A stretch of 40,920 bases of DNA from Phocaeicola faecium (GTDB taxonomy: Bacteria > Bacteroidota > Bacteroidia > Bacteroidales > Bacteroidaceae). The DNA lies in NCBI RefSeq assembly GCF_014837055.1, contig NZ_JACSPQ010000011.1, positions 1-40,920 of the forward strand, given 5' to 3'. This document shows positions 1-9,509 of the stretch, piece after piece (position 1 is the stretch's first letter; each line of letters begins with the position of its first letter). A model generated the notes under the pieces. It was not told the origin of the DNA and made no database searches. It was given only the letters and a program-made list of their open reading frames with translations. The position numbers and the translations under genes are program-made.

Positions 1-6
1 TCAGGA

Positions 7-711
7 TTAACGGATGAAGTCCCACTCGTCATCTCCTTCATCGAAATGGTCTTCGCCGTCATCGTGTTCGTCATCACGGCTGTGGCGGCGGTGATGTTTT
101 ACGTGGCGGTTATCCCACTCGTCGTCTCCTTCGTCGAAATGGTCTTCGCCATCGTCCCATTCTTTGTTAAACCGTCCGCCGAAGTAAATCCGTCCGTCAT
201 TCCACCGGTCGTCGCTGTACCGGCGTATCACTTTGCCTCGTTCCGAAACGAGGTACATCCCGTCTCGTCTGCCGCAATCCACCTGTACAGCGAAATATCG
301 TCCGCGTGGGGTTTCCAGAAGCTGGTTGTCGTTGTCGTCGATGTCGGAATAAGCAAATCCCGCACGTTTCAAGCCTACGATAACTCGTTCGGGCAACTGG
401 TTCCGCCTTACTTCCCAAAGCGTATGAAGCCATTTTGCATTTCCGTCGAACAAGATTATTTTTTCTATGCCGTGATGTCTGATTTTTATTTCAACAAACC
501 CGTCGTCGGTGTCTCTGTCAAGAATCCTGCATCCGGGATATTTTTGTTTGATGAAAGAATTGATGGCTCTTCGTGGCGGGACGTTTCTCCGCATCGAGGA
601 TACGTTTGCTTCATTTCTTTCTAACTTTAAATTGCCGGCATACGAATCGGTAAATGATAGCGCAATGCCTATCAAAGCTGCTGTGATAAAATGGTTTGTT
701 CTCATAATCAT
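7..711 (-). CDS. Exported PepSY-like (DUF2874-type) protein with duplicated acidic tail
   Basis: This is a secreted or periplasmic protein of 234 residues. A signal peptide covers about residues 1-25, ending near SYAG. Two PepSY-like units follow: about 48-110, with the family pattern AINSFIKQKYPG then a strand pair and LPERV, and about 111-150. Related Bacteroidetes proteins occur in the envelope and their function is largely unknown. The C-terminal third is unusual. A 15-residue acidic block, DDGEDHFDEGDDEWD, occurs at 186-200 and again at 217-231, separated by a His/Arg-rich linker (HVKHHRRH). A D/E/H-rich tail of this kind could bind metal ions, which is inference only. A -7 box (TATTTTTG, 739-732) sits just upstream. 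Met1 and Met3 are both possible starts, and Met3 gives the more typical signal peptide. It has its own promoter and follows the trkA terminator, so it is probably monocistronic. Confidence 0.75.
   Translation of the reverse strand: MIMRTNHFITAALIGIALSFTDSYAGNLKLERNEANVSSMRRNVPPRRAINSFIKQKYPGCRILDRDTDDGFVEIKIRHHGIEKIILFDGNAKWLHTLWEVRRNQLPERVIVGLKRAGFAYSDIDDNDNQLLETPRGRYFAVQVDCGRRDGMYLVSERGKVIRRYSDDRWNDGRIYFGGRFNKEWDDGEDHFDEGDDEWDNRHVKHHRRHSRDDEHDDGEDHFDEGDDEWDFIR
21..157. repeat. Imperfect 44-bp direct repeat inside a coding region
   Basis: Bases 21-64 and 114-157 match with only a few substitutions. They encode the two identical acidic blocks of the PepSY-like protein. The near-identity at the DNA level suggests a fairly recent internal duplication. 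Confidence 0.8.
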
Positions 712-731
712 CGGATTATATCGTGTTTCTG

Positions 732-739
732 CAAAAATA
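732..739 (-). promoter_or_regulatory. Bacteroidetes -7 box for the PepSY-like gene
   Basis: TATTTTTG on the minus strand fits the TAnnTTTG consensus and lies about 21 bp upstream of the start codon. No TTTG is seen at the expected -33 position. Confidence 0.45.
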
Positions 740-818
740 TGGATTTATTCGATAGAACGTGTTTTTGTTAACATTATTAATATAATTTGCTTAACTTTGT
801 GTGGCTTTGTAGGAGCAT

Positions 819-860
819 AAAAAACGCTACCCGTAGAACCGGTGGTTTCTATGGGTAGCG
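819..860 (-). terminator. Intrinsic terminator of dxs-trkA
   Basis: CGCTACCC at 825-832 pairs with GGGTAGCG at 853-860, and the stem extends inward through GTAGAA/TTCTAT. On the minus strand it runs into six T. It closes the dxs-trkA transcript about 90 bp after trkA. Confidence 0.85.
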
Positions 861-951
861 TGAAGCAATTCTACCGCTTGTGCAGTGAGATGCTAACGGT
901 AGTGTTTTGTGGAGGAATAGATCTGTCTGTTGACTGTTGGTTTTCAGTGTT

Positions 952-2289
952 TTAGAAATATTTCTCCAGTTTCTTTATCATCATGCCTAAACAGAATACT
1001 ACCACGTGGTCTCCTTCTTGAATCATGGTATTACCTGTAACCAACATGCCTTCCCCGTTTCGGGTCAGTCCGCCGATGGTTGCGCCTTTAGGCAGCCCGA
1101 TGTCTTTTACGGGAGCTTTTGTGATGCGCGACCCTGCCTTGACGGTAAATTCCGCTACGTCGGCATCGGCAAATGTCAGACACTTTACGTTTGAAACGTC
1201 GGCGTCCAGCATCATTTGATAGATATGGCTTGCGGCGATGAATTTTTTGTTGATAACCGTTCCGATGTCTAAACTTTCAGCCATGCTGATATAGTCGACG
1301 TTTTCTACCTGCGCAATCACCTTCGTAACGCCCATCCGCTTGGCAGCCAAACAAGCCAGAATGTTGGTTTCCGAGCTTCCCGTCAGTGCCACGAAAGCCT
1401 CGGTGTTGCGTATACCCTCCTCGCGCAGCAGTTCGATGTCGCGTCCGTCTCCGTTGATAATCATCACCTTGTCGTCTACCAGTTCGGTCAGGCGGTTGCA
1501 GCGGTTCAGGTCGTTCTCTATGATTTTGGCATGGATGTCTTCAGGCATATACTGCACCGTGCGCACGGCTATCCGGCTGCCTCCCATAATCATAACGTTA
1601 TGTATGTCGGGTTCGTTTTCCTTTCCGGATATTTTGCGGATGTAAGGGATGTATTTCTTTGTTGTGGTAAAGTAAACTACATCGTTCAGCCGGATGGTGT
1701 CATCTCCTCGCGGGATAATCGTTTCGCTTCCGCGCTTGATGGCTACGATATGGAACGGGATGTTTTGTCCGCCCAGTTCGTGAAGCGGAACGTTCAGAAT
1801 CTCGGCCGTTTCACGCATTTTAGTACCCAGCATCACCAATGCGCCTCCGGCAAATTCCCACCATTGGCGTATCCAGCTCAGCTTCACGGCATCTACGATT
1901 TCGCGTGCGGCGAGCATTTCCGGATAAATCAGCGAGTGTACGCCCAAGCGGGAAAAAAACTCTTTGTGTTTAGGCAGCAGGTACTCGTAATTGTCGATAC
2001 GCGCTACCGTTTTCTTCGCTCCCAAGTTCGTGGCAAGCATACACGCGGTCATGTTTTGACTTTCGTAGGGAGTTACGGCGATAAACAAGTCGGCATTGGC
2101 TACTCCGGCTTCTTTTAAACCGTTAATCGAGGTTGGAGACAGGTTGACCGTCATTAAGTCGAGGTTGTTTCCCATCCGGCTTAACTTTTCGTCATCCTCG
2201 TCCATTAATATAATGTCTTGTTTTTCGCCCGAAAGCAGTTTGGCGAGGTGGGTTCCTACCGCTCCTGCGCCTGCAATGATGATTTTCAT
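952..2289 (-). CDS. trkA: Trk system potassium uptake protein TrkA
   Basis: TrkA is the peripheral cytoplasmic gating subunit of the Trk K+ channel. It binds NAD(H) or nucleotides and docks on the membrane subunit TrkH. The 445-residue length is standard for the two-repeat form. Each half is an RCK unit: a Rossmann domain starting [16 protein letters not shown] (GxGxxG at residues 7-12) followed by a TrkA-C domain, then a second Rossmann domain starting near [13 protein letters not shown] (about 233) and a second TrkA-C domain (about 365-445). The start overlaps the dxs stop by 4 nt (ATGA), which indicates co-transcription and translational coupling. A terminator follows immediately, so no trkH is in this operon within the window. 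Confidence 0.93.
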   Translation of the reverse strand: MKIIIAGAGAVGTHLAKLLSGEKQDIILMDEDDEKLSRMGNNLDLMTVNLSPTSINGLKEAGVANADLFIAVTPYESQNMTACMLATNLGAKKTVARIDNYEYLLPKHKEFFSRLGVHSLIYPEMLAAREIVDAVKLSWIRQWWEFAGGALVMLGTKMRETAEILNVPLHELGGQNIPFHIVAIKRGSETIIPRGDDTIRLNDVVYFTTTKKYIPYIRKISGKENEPDIHNVMIMGGSRIAVRTVQYMPEDIHAKIIENDLNRCNRLTELVDDKVMIINGDGRDIELLREEGIRNTEAFVALTGSSETNILACLAAKRMGVTKVIAQVENVDYISMAESLDIGTVINKKFIAASHIYQMMLDADVSNVKCLTFADADVAEFTVKAGSRITKAPVKDIGLPKGATIGGLTRNGEGMLVTGNTMIQEGDHVVVFCLGMMIKKLEKYF

Positions 2290-4193
2290 AAGTTTAACGT
2301 ATGAATAATAGCATGATATATACTGTCTTCGTCAAAGCCACACAAGGCACGAAGTTCTTTTACTGTACCGTGTTGGATGAAACGGTCCGGGATGCCCAAG
2401 CGCTTTACGGCAGGTGTGTAACCGTGGTCTGCCATAAATTCAAGCAATGCGCTTCCCATGCCTCCTTTTAGCACACCGTCTTCTACCGTAATGACGTGTC
2501 GGAAGTTGCGTCCTATTTCGTGGAGCATCTCCTCGTCAATGGGTTTCAGGAATCGCAAGTCGTAATGTGCGATGCTGCATCCGGTTTCTTTCTCGGCACG
2601 CCGGATGGCTGCCGCGGCATCGTTTCCAATCGGTCCGATGGTTACTACGGCAAGGTCGGTGCCCGATTTCATTTTCCGTCCTTTTCCTATTTCAACCTCC
2701 TCTAACGGACAGTGCCAGTCGGTTAGCACCCCTCTTCCCCTCGGATAGCGGATGGCAAAAGGACCACGGTCGGGGAGTTGGGCGGTGTACATCAGCCGCC
2801 GCAGTTCATGTTCGTCGTAAGGCGAGGCGATGATGAGGTTCGGTATAGGGCGCAAGTATGCCAAGTCGAATGCTCCGTGATGCGTAGGCCCGTCCTCGCC
2901 AACCAGTCCGGCACGGTCAAGGCAGAACACCACGTTGAGTTTTAATATGGCAACGTCATGGATGATATTGTCGTACGCACGCTGCATGAACGACGAATAG
3001 ACGTTACAGAACGGCAGCAATCCTTCTTTAGCCATTCCTCCTGAGAACGTCACGGCGTGACCTTCGGCAATGCCGACATCGAAAGCCCGTTCAGGCATTG
3101 CCTTCATCAGAATGTTCATCGAACATCCGGAAGGCATGGCAGGTGTGACACCCACTATTTTGTCGTTCTGCCGTGCCAGCTCCAGCAGGGTATTCCCGAA
3201 TACGTCTTGGAACAATGGAGGCATCCCTGTGGTATCTGCCACGATACGTTCGCCCGTTTCCTTGTCGAATATGCCGGGAGCGTGCCACACGGTAGCCGCC
3301 TCTTCTGCCGGCTTGAATCCCTTGCCTTTCCGCGTATGAACGTGAAGCAGTTTCGGGCCTTTCATGTCTTTTATCTCCTTCAATACCCGTGTGAGCGCCG
3401 TCACATCATGTCCGTCCACCGGACCGAAATAGCGGATATTCATGCCCTCGAAAATGTTTTGCTGTTGCATGAGCATCGACTTCAAGCTGTTGTTGAAACG
3501 AATCAGGCTTTTGCGCCGTTCATCGTTCAGGATTCCCCAGCGATAAAGTTTTTTCGACAAAGCGTTCCGCAGGCGGTTATATCCTTCAGACGTATGCAGG
3601 TTAAGCAAATATTGCTTCATTCCCCCCACACTCCGGTCTATCGCCATGTTGTTGTCATTAAGAATGATAAGCAAATCATTGGGAGTAGACGACACGTTGT
3701 TTAACCCCTCGAAAGCCAGTCCTCCGCTCATGGAGCCGTCTCCGATAACCGCTACCACCCGGCGGTTTTCCTCTCCTTTCCGTGCCGCAGCCACAGCCAT
3801 ACCGAGTGCGGCGGAAATGGAATTGGATGCGTGTCCGCACGTAAACGTATCATATTCGCTCTCTGTCGGTGTAGGAAACGGACAAAGGCCGTTCAGTTTG
3901 CGGTTTGTATAAAAGATGTCTCTGCGTCCGGTCAGTATCTTATGCCCATACGCCTGATGCCCTACGTCCCACACGATGCGGTCGTAAGGAGTATTAAATA
4001 TATAATGAATGGCAACCGTCAGTTCCACTACGCCTAAGCTCGAACCGAAGTGCCCCGGATTACGTGAAAGTTCGTCGATTATTTTATCCCGAAGCTCGGC
4101 ACACACCCGTGGCAAAGCCTCGACGGGCAGTTGGCGCAAGTCGTCAGGAGAATCTATTTTATTTAACAATTCGTATGAAGTTTCTTCTTTCAT
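2286..4193 (-). CDS. dxs: 1-deoxy-D-xylulose-5-phosphate synthase
   Basis: Dxs condenses pyruvate and glyceraldehyde 3-phosphate to DXP, the first step of the MEP isoprenoid pathway and a precursor for thiamine and pyridoxal. It is a TPP-dependent cytoplasmic enzyme. Visible signatures are the TPP/Mg motif [13 protein letters not shown] with NDNNMAID, the transketolase-like pyrimidine domain with [18 protein letters not shown], and a C-terminal transketolase domain. The frame stays open to 4418, but a -7 promoter box (TAATTTTG, 4227-4220) lies inside that extension. I therefore start at [10 protein letters not shown], which gives 635 residues, the usual length. Met at 4211 is a second possibility. 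The last codons overlap trkA (ATGA). Confidence 0.93.
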   Translation of the reverse strand: MKEETSYELLNKIDSPDDLRQLPVEALPRVCAELRDKIIDELSRNPGHFGSSLGVVELTVAIHYIFNTPYDRIVWDVGHQAYGHKILTGRRDIFYTNRKLNGLCPFPTPTESEYDTFTCGHASNSISAALGMAVAAARKGEENRRVVAVIGDGSMSGGLAFEGLNNVSSTPNDLLIILNDNNMAIDRSVGGMKQYLLNLHTSEGYNRLRNALSKKLYRWGILNDERRKSLIRFNNSLKSMLMQQQNIFEGMNIRYFGPVDGHDVTALTRVLKEIKDMKGPKLLHVHTRKGKGFKPAEEAATVWHAPGIFDKETGERIVADTTGMPPLFQDVFGNTLLELARQNDKIVGVTPAMPSGCSMNILMKAMPERAFDVGIAEGHAVTFSGGMAKEGLLPFCNVYSSFMQRAYDNIIHDVAILKLNVVFCLDRAGLVGEDGPTHHGAFDLAYLRPIPNLIIASPYDEHELRRLMYTAQLPDRGPFAIRYPRGRGVLTDWHCPLEEVEIGKGRKMKSGTDLAVVTIGPIGNDAAAAIRRAEKETGCSIAHYDLRFLKPIDEEMLHEIGRNFRHVITVEDGVLKGGMGSALLEFMADHGYTPAVKRLGIPDRFIQHGTVKELRALCGFDEDSIYHAIIHTLNL

Positions 4194-4219
4194 TCCTGTT
4201 TCGTTAAACATTAATCGCA

Positions 4220-4227
4220 CAAAATTA
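4220..4227 (-). promoter_or_regulatory. -7 box for dxs-trkA
   Basis: TAATTTTG on the minus strand (TAnnTTTG) is about 26 bp upstream of the chosen dxs start. It rules out the longer N-terminal reading. No good -33 element is visible. Confidence 0.5.
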
Positions 4228-4364
4228 GCATAAATAAATAGATTGTACTTATTTTTGCGTAAAAAAGTACAGACACGCTTCCGTTGAGGCTTGGAAGAAT
4301 ATTTATTCGGGATGCTGAGACTTTTTCGAAAAAGAAACAAAATGTAAGAATCTTGCGATGATTT

Positions 4365-5351
4365 ATGGAATTGAGAACTAAAGTAGAACTTCCTGTCGGA
4401 CAATATGAAATCCGCCATGCCGATAAGTTAATGTTGTGGGGGTCGTGTTTTGCCGAAAATATCGGAGAAAAACTGGATGCTTACAAGTTTACTTGTGACG
4501 TTAATCCTTTCGGCATTTTATATAATCCGCTGTCGATAGCCGAGGGCATCGCCCAGCTTTACCGCGGAAAACGATACACGGATGCCGATTTGCGTTACGA
4601 CCGCGGACAATGGTTCAGCCTGATGCACCACGGTTCGTTTTCGTCGCCCGATAAAGCAGTCTGCCTCGAAGCTATCAACCGCCGTATGGAAGCAGGGGAG
4701 GAGCATCTGAAACAGGCTGACTGGCTGCTGTTTACGTGGGGAACGGCACGTGTGTACGAGTGGTGTGAGGACGGGAATATCGTAGGCAACTGCCACAAGC
4801 TGCCGGAACGGTTGTTTACGCGCCGTCTGCTGGAGGTGGAAGAAATCGTATCCGTTTATACCACCATGCTGGGCGAGCTTAAACGCATGAATCCCCACCT
4901 GAAAATCCTGTTTACGGTAAGCCCCATCCGCCACGTCAGAGACGGGATGCACGGCAATCAGGTGAGCAAAGCCACGCTGCTGCTTGCTGCCGACTGTTTG
5001 TGCCGCCGGTTATCCTACTGCCATTATTTTCCTTCTTACGAAATCATGATGGACGAGTTGCGCGACTACCGTTTTTATGCCGATGATATGTTTCATCCCA
5101 CTCCTCTGGCTGTTAATTATATTTGGGAATGTTTTTCCGATACAGCCTTCTCTGCCGATACCCGGATTGTGATGAAGCAATGGGATGAAATCCGCCGGGG
5201 ACTCGCTCACCGCCCGTTCGATGCCACATCCGAGGCATATCGCAGCTTTTTAAGTCAAATACTGTTAAAGATTGAAAGACTAAAAGAAAAATTACCGTAC
5301 TTAGATGCGGAAAAAGAAATCAAGTTATGTCAAGCAATATTGAAGAAATAA
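4365..5351 (+). CDS. GSCFA domain protein
   Basis: A 328-residue protein of the GSCFA family (PF08885), an SGNH-hydrolase-like group common in Bacteroidetes and Proteobacteria whose substrate is unknown. The naming motif GSCFAENIG is at residues 26-34, in the position of the nucleophile block of SGNH esterases, and [12 protein letters not shown] near residue 245 resembles the distal His-containing block. No signal peptide is seen, so it is probably cytoplasmic. It is divergent from dxs. Its 3' end overlaps the murF-alr start by 25 nt, and the association with the cell-wall fusion gene suggests, as inference, an envelope-related job. Confidence 0.85.
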   Translation: MELRTKVELPVGQYEIRHADKLMLWGSCFAENIGEKLDAYKFTCDVNPFGILYNPLSIAEGIAQLYRGKRYTDADLRYDRGQWFSLMHHGSFSSPDKAVCLEAINRRMEAGEEHLKQADWLLFTWGTARVYEWCEDGNIVGNCHKLPERLFTRRLLEVEEIVSVYTTMLGELKRMNPHLKILFTVSPIRHVRDGMHGNQVSKATLLLAADCLCRRLSYCHYFPSYEIMMDELRDYRFYADDMFHPTPLAVNYIWECFSDTAFSADTRIVMKQWDEIRRGLAHRPFDATSEAYRSFLSQILLKIERLKEKLPYLDAEKEIKLCQAILKK

Positions 5352-7795
5352 CTCTTGTCACGGGTGCGGAGCGTCATGGAAACGCTTCGGCACAGATTGA
5401 TTGGATTCTGACGGACAGCCGTTCGCTGTGCTTTCCGGAAGAAACCTTATTTTTTGCGTTGAAAACCAAGCGCAACGATGGACACAAATATATAGACGAC
5501 CTTTATACGCGCGGAGTGCGCAATTTTGTGGTGAGTACGTTGCCCGAAAACATTGCACGTTATGCCGATGCCAACTTTCTGTTGGTGGCAGACCCGCTGA
5601 AAGCCTTGCAGAAGCTGGCAGCACGCCGGCGCGAGCAGTTCGATGTGCCGGTTATAGGAATCACCGGCAGTAACGGGAAAACGGTGGTCAAAGAGTGGCT
5701 GTATCAGTTGCTCAGTCCGGAACGTATCATCACCCGTTCGCCCCGCAGCTATAATTCACAGATAGGCGTGCCCTTGTCGGTATGGCTGATGAATGAACAT
5801 ACCGAGCTGGGTATCTTCGAGGCCGGCATATCCGAGATGGGAGAAATGGAATCTCTTACTCCGATTATCCGCCCCACCATCGGCGTGCTGACCAACATCG
5901 GGTGGGCGCATCAGGAAAACTTTTCCTCGCTGCAAGACAAGTGCATGGAAAAAGTACAACTGTTTAAAGACTGCGACGTGATAATTTATAACGGCGATAA
6001 CGAGCTGATAAGCAGCTGCATTGCAAAATCGCTCTTCACGGCACGCGAAATAGCATGGTCGATGAAAGACAGCGAACGCCCGCTCTTCATTGAGAAAATA
6101 CAGAAAGACGATACCGGAACCACGATAAAATACCGCTACTTGGGGTTCTTTAAAGAATACCGAATCCCGTTTATTGACGATGCTTCCATTGAAAACTCGC
6201 TGAACTGTCTGGCAGTGGCGCTTTACCTGATGGTGTCGCCCGAACTTATCGCCGAACGGATGGCACGGTTGGAGCCGATTGCCATGCGTCTGGAAGTGAA
6301 AGAGGGAAAGAACGGATGCGTATTGATTAACGACAGTTACAACTCCGATTTTGCTTCACTGGACATTGCACTCGACTTTATGGCGCGTCGTTCCGAAGAC
6401 AAACACCGTAAGCGTACCTTGATTTTGTCGGATATTCTTGAGAGCGGACAAACCAGCAAACTGCTTTACCGGCAGGTGGCAGACTTGGTACACAGCCGTG
6501 GCGTAAACCGCATTATCGGTGTGGGGAAAGAAATCTCCGAATCGGCATCGCGGTTTGAGATAGAAAAATCGTTCTTCCGCTCTACCTCCGAATTGTTGGA
6601 GTCCGGCATCCTGAACGGGCTGCGTAACGAAGTGGTACTTATCAAAGGAGCACGGGCTTTTCATTTCGACACGATAACCGACTTGCTGGAACTGAAAGTA
6701 CATGAAACCATTCTGGAAATCAATCTGAACGCTTTGGTTGACAACCTGAATCACTATCGTAACAAGTTGAAGCGTCAGGATACCAAAATGGTTTGCATGG
6801 TGAAAGCATCGGCGTATGGGGCAGGTTCATTCGAAGTGGCGAAAACGCTCGAAGACCAGCGTGTAGATTACTTGGCAGTGGCTGTTGCCGATGAGGGAGC
6901 CGACCTTCGCAAAGCAGGTATCCAAAGCTCCATCATCATCATGAATCCTGAAGTAACCGCTTTCCATACCATGTTCGATTATAAGCTCGAACCCGAAGTT
7001 TACAGTTTCCACTTGCTGGAAGAACTGATAAAAGCCGCCGAACGTGAGGGCGTGACCAACTTCCCGATTCATGTGAAAATAGATACAGGAATGCACCGGC
7101 TGGGTTTTGCACCCGAAGATATGTCCCGATTGGTGGAACGCCTGCATCGACAGAGTGCCGTGATTCCACGGTCGGTATTCTCGCATTTGGCGGGCAGCGA
7201 CGATGCCCGTTTCGATGCCTTTACCCGCCGCCAGATAGAGACGTTCGAAGCTGCCGCCGCCGAACTGCAAGCAGGATTCAATCATAAGATTCTGCGTCAC
7301 ATCTGTAACACGGCTGGTATCGAGCGTTACCCCGGCGCACAGTTTGACATGGTTCGTCTGGGCATCGGACTGTACGGGGTAGACCCCTTTACCAATAAAA
7401 TGCTTCATAACGTTACTACCCTGAAGACTACCATTCTCCAGATACGCGACGTTCCGGCAGAGGAAACCGTGGGCTACAGCCGGAAGGGAATCCTGAACCG
7501 CGATTCGCGCATTGCAGCCATCCCCATCGGATATGCCGACGGATTGAACCGACACTTGGGTAACGGACATGCCTACTGCCTTGTGAACGGACAGAAAGCT
7601 CCTTACGTGGGCAATATCTGTATGGATGTATGTATGATAGATGTGACAGACATCGACTGTAAAGAGGGCGATAAGGTGATTATCTTTGGTGATGACCTGC
7701 CTGTAACGGTGCTGTCAGACCTCCTCGAAACCATCCCTTACGAGGTGTTGACCAGCGTTTCCAACCGCGTAAAACGCATTTATTACCAAGATTAA
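5327..7795 (+). CDS. murF-alr: Fused MurF ligase / alanine racemase
   Basis: This 822-residue fusion covers two linked steps in peptidoglycan precursor synthesis. The N-terminal half (about 1-455) is UDP-MurNAc-tripeptide:D-Ala-D-Ala ligase, with the ATP loop GITGSNGKT (K118), a central Mur ligase domain and a C-terminal domain around the NDSYNSDF motif. The C-terminal half (about 460-822) is a fold-type III PLP alanine racemase. Its Schiff-base lysine is in MVKASAYGAG (K493), and the second catalytic tyrosine is probably in VGYSRKG. The racemase supplies the D-Ala from which the MurF substrate D-Ala-D-Ala is made. The fused form is known in Bacteroidetes. It overlaps the GSCFA gene and is followed after 4 nt by a transporter gene, so the three form an operon. 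Confidence 0.93.
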   Translation: MSSNIEEITLVTGAERHGNASAQIDWILTDSRSLCFPEETLFFALKTKRNDGHKYIDDLYTRGVRNFVVSTLPENIARYADANFLLVADPLKALQKLAARRREQFDVPVIGITGSNGKTVVKEWLYQLLSPERIITRSPRSYNSQIGVPLSVWLMNEHTELGIFEAGISEMGEMESLTPIIRPTIGVLTNIGWAHQENFSSLQDKCMEKVQLFKDCDVIIYNGDNELISSCIAKSLFTAREIAWSMKDSERPLFIEKIQKDDTGTTIKYRYLGFFKEYRIPFIDDASIENSLNCLAVALYLMVSPELIAERMARLEPIAMRLEVKEGKNGCVLINDSYNSDFASLDIALDFMARRSEDKHRKRTLILSDILESGQTSKLLYRQVADLVHSRGVNRIIGVGKEISESASRFEIEKSFFRSTSELLESGILNGLRNEVVLIKGARAFHFDTITDLLELKVHETILEINLNALVDNLNHYRNKLKRQDTKMVCMVKASAYGAGSFEVAKTLEDQRVDYLAVAVADEGADLRKAGIQSSIIIMNPEVTAFHTMFDYKLEPEVYSFHLLEELIKAAEREGVTNFPIHVKIDTGMHRLGFAPEDMSRLVERLHRQSAVIPRSVFSHLAGSDDARFDAFTRRQIETFEAAAAELQAGFNHKILRHICNTAGIERYPGAQFDMVRLGIGLYGVDPFTNKMLHNVTTLKTTILQIRDVPAEETVGYSRKGILNRDSRIAAIPIGYADGLNRHLGNGHAYCLVNGQKAPYVGNICMDVCMIDVTDIDCKEGDKVIIFGDDLPVTVLSDLLETIPYEVLTSVSNRVKRIYYQD

Positions 7796-7799
7796 CCCC

Positions 7800-8765
7800 A
7801 TGAACATTATTCGATTTTGTAAGAACTGGACACTCCCGATAGCAATGGTATCGGGAGTGTTGCTTTATGTGGTCTACGTAAACATTCCCGCGCTTGCCCC
7901 GACCAAACCTTTTGTGGCACGTGCCGTCGACATCATTCAGCCGTTGCTGATATTCACGATGCTGTTTCTTGCCTTCTGTAAGATTAGCCTGCACGACTTG
8001 CGCCCCTGCCGCTGGCACTTGTGGCTGCTGCTGATACAGGGCGGGAGTTTCTCGCTGATGGCATTGCTCCTTATACTCTTGCCCCACTTCCCCGCACGCA
8101 TCTTGGTAGAAGGTGCCATGCTCTGCATGATATGTCCTACGGCTACGGCTTCCGCCGTGGTAACACGCAAGTTGGGAGGCGATGCCGGACACATCACCAC
8201 CTACATTATCCTCGCCAACCTGCTGACTTCGTTTCTTGTGCCCCTGCTGCTTCCTTTGGTGCATCCGCAGCCGGGTGTAAGTTTCGCAAGCGCCTTTACG
8301 CTTACGTTAGGCAAAGTCTTTCCGCTGCTGCTCTGTCCGTTTGTGGCAGCCATCCTGTTGCGCTATCTTTGTCCCAAGCTCCATGCGCGTGTCGCCGAGT
8401 ATCAAGACCTCTCGTTCTACCTGTGGGCAGTAGCCCTTACCATCGCCATTGCGGTTACGGCTAAAAGTGTGGCTCACAGCGATGTCTCTTTCTGGTATCA
8501 GGCAGGACTGGCAGTAATATCACTCGTGTGTTGCGCTTTACAGTTTATTTTCGGGAAACGCATAGGCCGCGTGTATGGCGATTCCATTACTGCCGGACAA
8601 GCATTGGGACAGAAAAATACCGCCCTCGCCATTTGGATGGGATATACGTTTTTCACTCCCGTAACCTCCCTTGCCGCCGGCTTTTACAGCGTATGGCATA
8701 ATGTGGTCAACTCGTATCAGCTCTATCGTAAGCGGAAAGAGGAAGCATCGTCTGCCTCGGAATAA
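7800..8765 (+). CDS. Bile acid:sodium symporter-like (BASS/SBF) transporter
   Basis: A 321-residue integral membrane protein with about ten predicted membrane segments spread over the whole length. The pattern resembles the SBF/BASS fold, including a CPTATASAVVTRKLGG segment (about 114) and a C-terminal GQKNTALAIWMGYTFF segment (about 271), which correspond to the discontinuous helices of the transport core. The family carries organic anions such as bile acids, pantoate or 2-oxoacids with Na+; the substrate here cannot be read from the sequence. It starts 4 nt after the murF-alr stop. Its C-terminus is a short charged cytoplasmic tail (YRKRKEEASSASE). Confidence 0.78.
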   Translation: MNIIRFCKNWTLPIAMVSGVLLYVVYVNIPALAPTKPFVARAVDIIQPLLIFTMLFLAFCKISLHDLRPCRWHLWLLLIQGGSFSLMALLLILLPHFPARILVEGAMLCMICPTATASAVVTRKLGGDAGHITTYIILANLLTSFLVPLLLPLVHPQPGVSFASAFTLTLGKVFPLLLCPFVAAILLRYLCPKLHARVAEYQDLSFYLWAVALTIAIAVTAKSVAHSDVSFWYQAGLAVISLVCCALQFIFGKRIGRVYGDSITAGQALGQKNTALAIWMGYTFFTPVTSLAAGFYSVWHNVVNSYQLYRKRKEEASSASE

Positions 8766-8848
8766 GCGAAACGATACCCTGTGGCGATAAATCATAACGG
8801 ATTGTGCGGTTTTACTGATTTCCTTTTCTTTATATTATGTAATTTGCG

Positions 8849-8856
8849 TATATTTG
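8849..8856 (+). promoter_or_regulatory. -7 box for the HTH-cupin/acyl-CoA ligase operon
   Basis: TATATTTG fits TAnnTTTG and is followed by CAGC. It is 55 bp upstream of the start codon. A second weaker match (TAATTTG) lies at 8840-8846. No clear -33 is seen. Confidence 0.5.
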
Positions 8857-8911
8857 CAGCTAAGTGGTTATTTATTATAGCAAATACAGATAACTTAAAA
8901 CAACGATTACT

Positions 8912-9490
8912 ATGGATTGCACGAATATCATTGGCGAAAAGATTAAATCGCTCAGAACACTCAAGGAAATAAGCATTGAAGAATTGGCGGAACGCTCGGA
9001 ACTGACTGTCGACCAAATCCGCCGCATTGAAGATAACATCGACATCCCTTCGCTGGCTCCGCTAATCAAGATAGCACGGACGCTGGGGGTACGTCTGGGA
9101 ACGTTCCTCGATGACCAGCCCGACGAAGTGGGAGCCGTAGTTTGCCGTCAGGGAGAAGCCGACGATACGGTGAGCTTCTCGAACAATGCCGTCGATGCCC
9201 GCCAGCACTTGCATTATCACTCGTTGGCACGCAGCAAGACCGACCGTCACATGGAGCCGTTTGTCATTGACATCGATGCCGGAGAAAACGAGGATTTCCG
9301 CCTCTCGGCACACGAGGGAGAGGAATTCATTCTGGTGATGAGCGGTAAGCTGGAAGTGAATTACGGTAAACAGACGTATGTATTGAGCGAAGGAGATACG
9401 ATTTATTACGACTCCATCGTGCCACATCACGTACATGCTTACGAAGGACAGGCGGCGCGCATTCTTGCGGTAATTTATACTCCCATTTAA
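8912..9490 (+). CDS. XRE-type HTH regulator with cupin domain
   Basis: A 192-residue transcription factor. Residues about 7-65 form a lambda-repressor-type helix-turn-helix (IGEKIKSLRTLKEISIEELAERSEL, split by the recognition helix). Residues about 115-190 form a small-molecule-sensing cupin with the HEGEEFILVMSGKLEV and GDTIYYDSIVPHHVHA motifs. Regulators of this plan usually control the adjacent metabolic gene. Here the acyl-CoA ligase begins 19 nt downstream on the same strand, so the regulator probably senses a carboxylic acid or its CoA ester (inference) and may regulate its own operon. Confidence 0.88.
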   Translation: MDCTNIIGEKIKSLRTLKEISIEELAERSELTVDQIRRIEDNIDIPSLAPLIKIARTLGVRLGTFLDDQPDEVGAVVCRQGEADDTVSFSNNAVDARQHLHYHSLARSKTDRHMEPFVIDIDAGENEDFRLSAHEGEEFILVMSGKLEVNYGKQTYVLSEGDTIYYDSIVPHHVHAYEGQAARILAVIYTPI

Positions 9491-9509
9491 TCTCTAAAAC
9501 CCAACGGCT

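Noticed and set aside
792..860. Plus-strand -7-like box TAACTTTG ahead of the trkA terminator, suggesting a small RNA.
   Set aside because: The TTTG upstream is 24 bp away, and the hairpin has a T tract only on the minus strand.
4194..4418. A 75-codon N-terminal extension of dxs.
   Set aside because: It contains the promoter box and crosses into the divergent GSCFA gene; Dxs does not normally have it.
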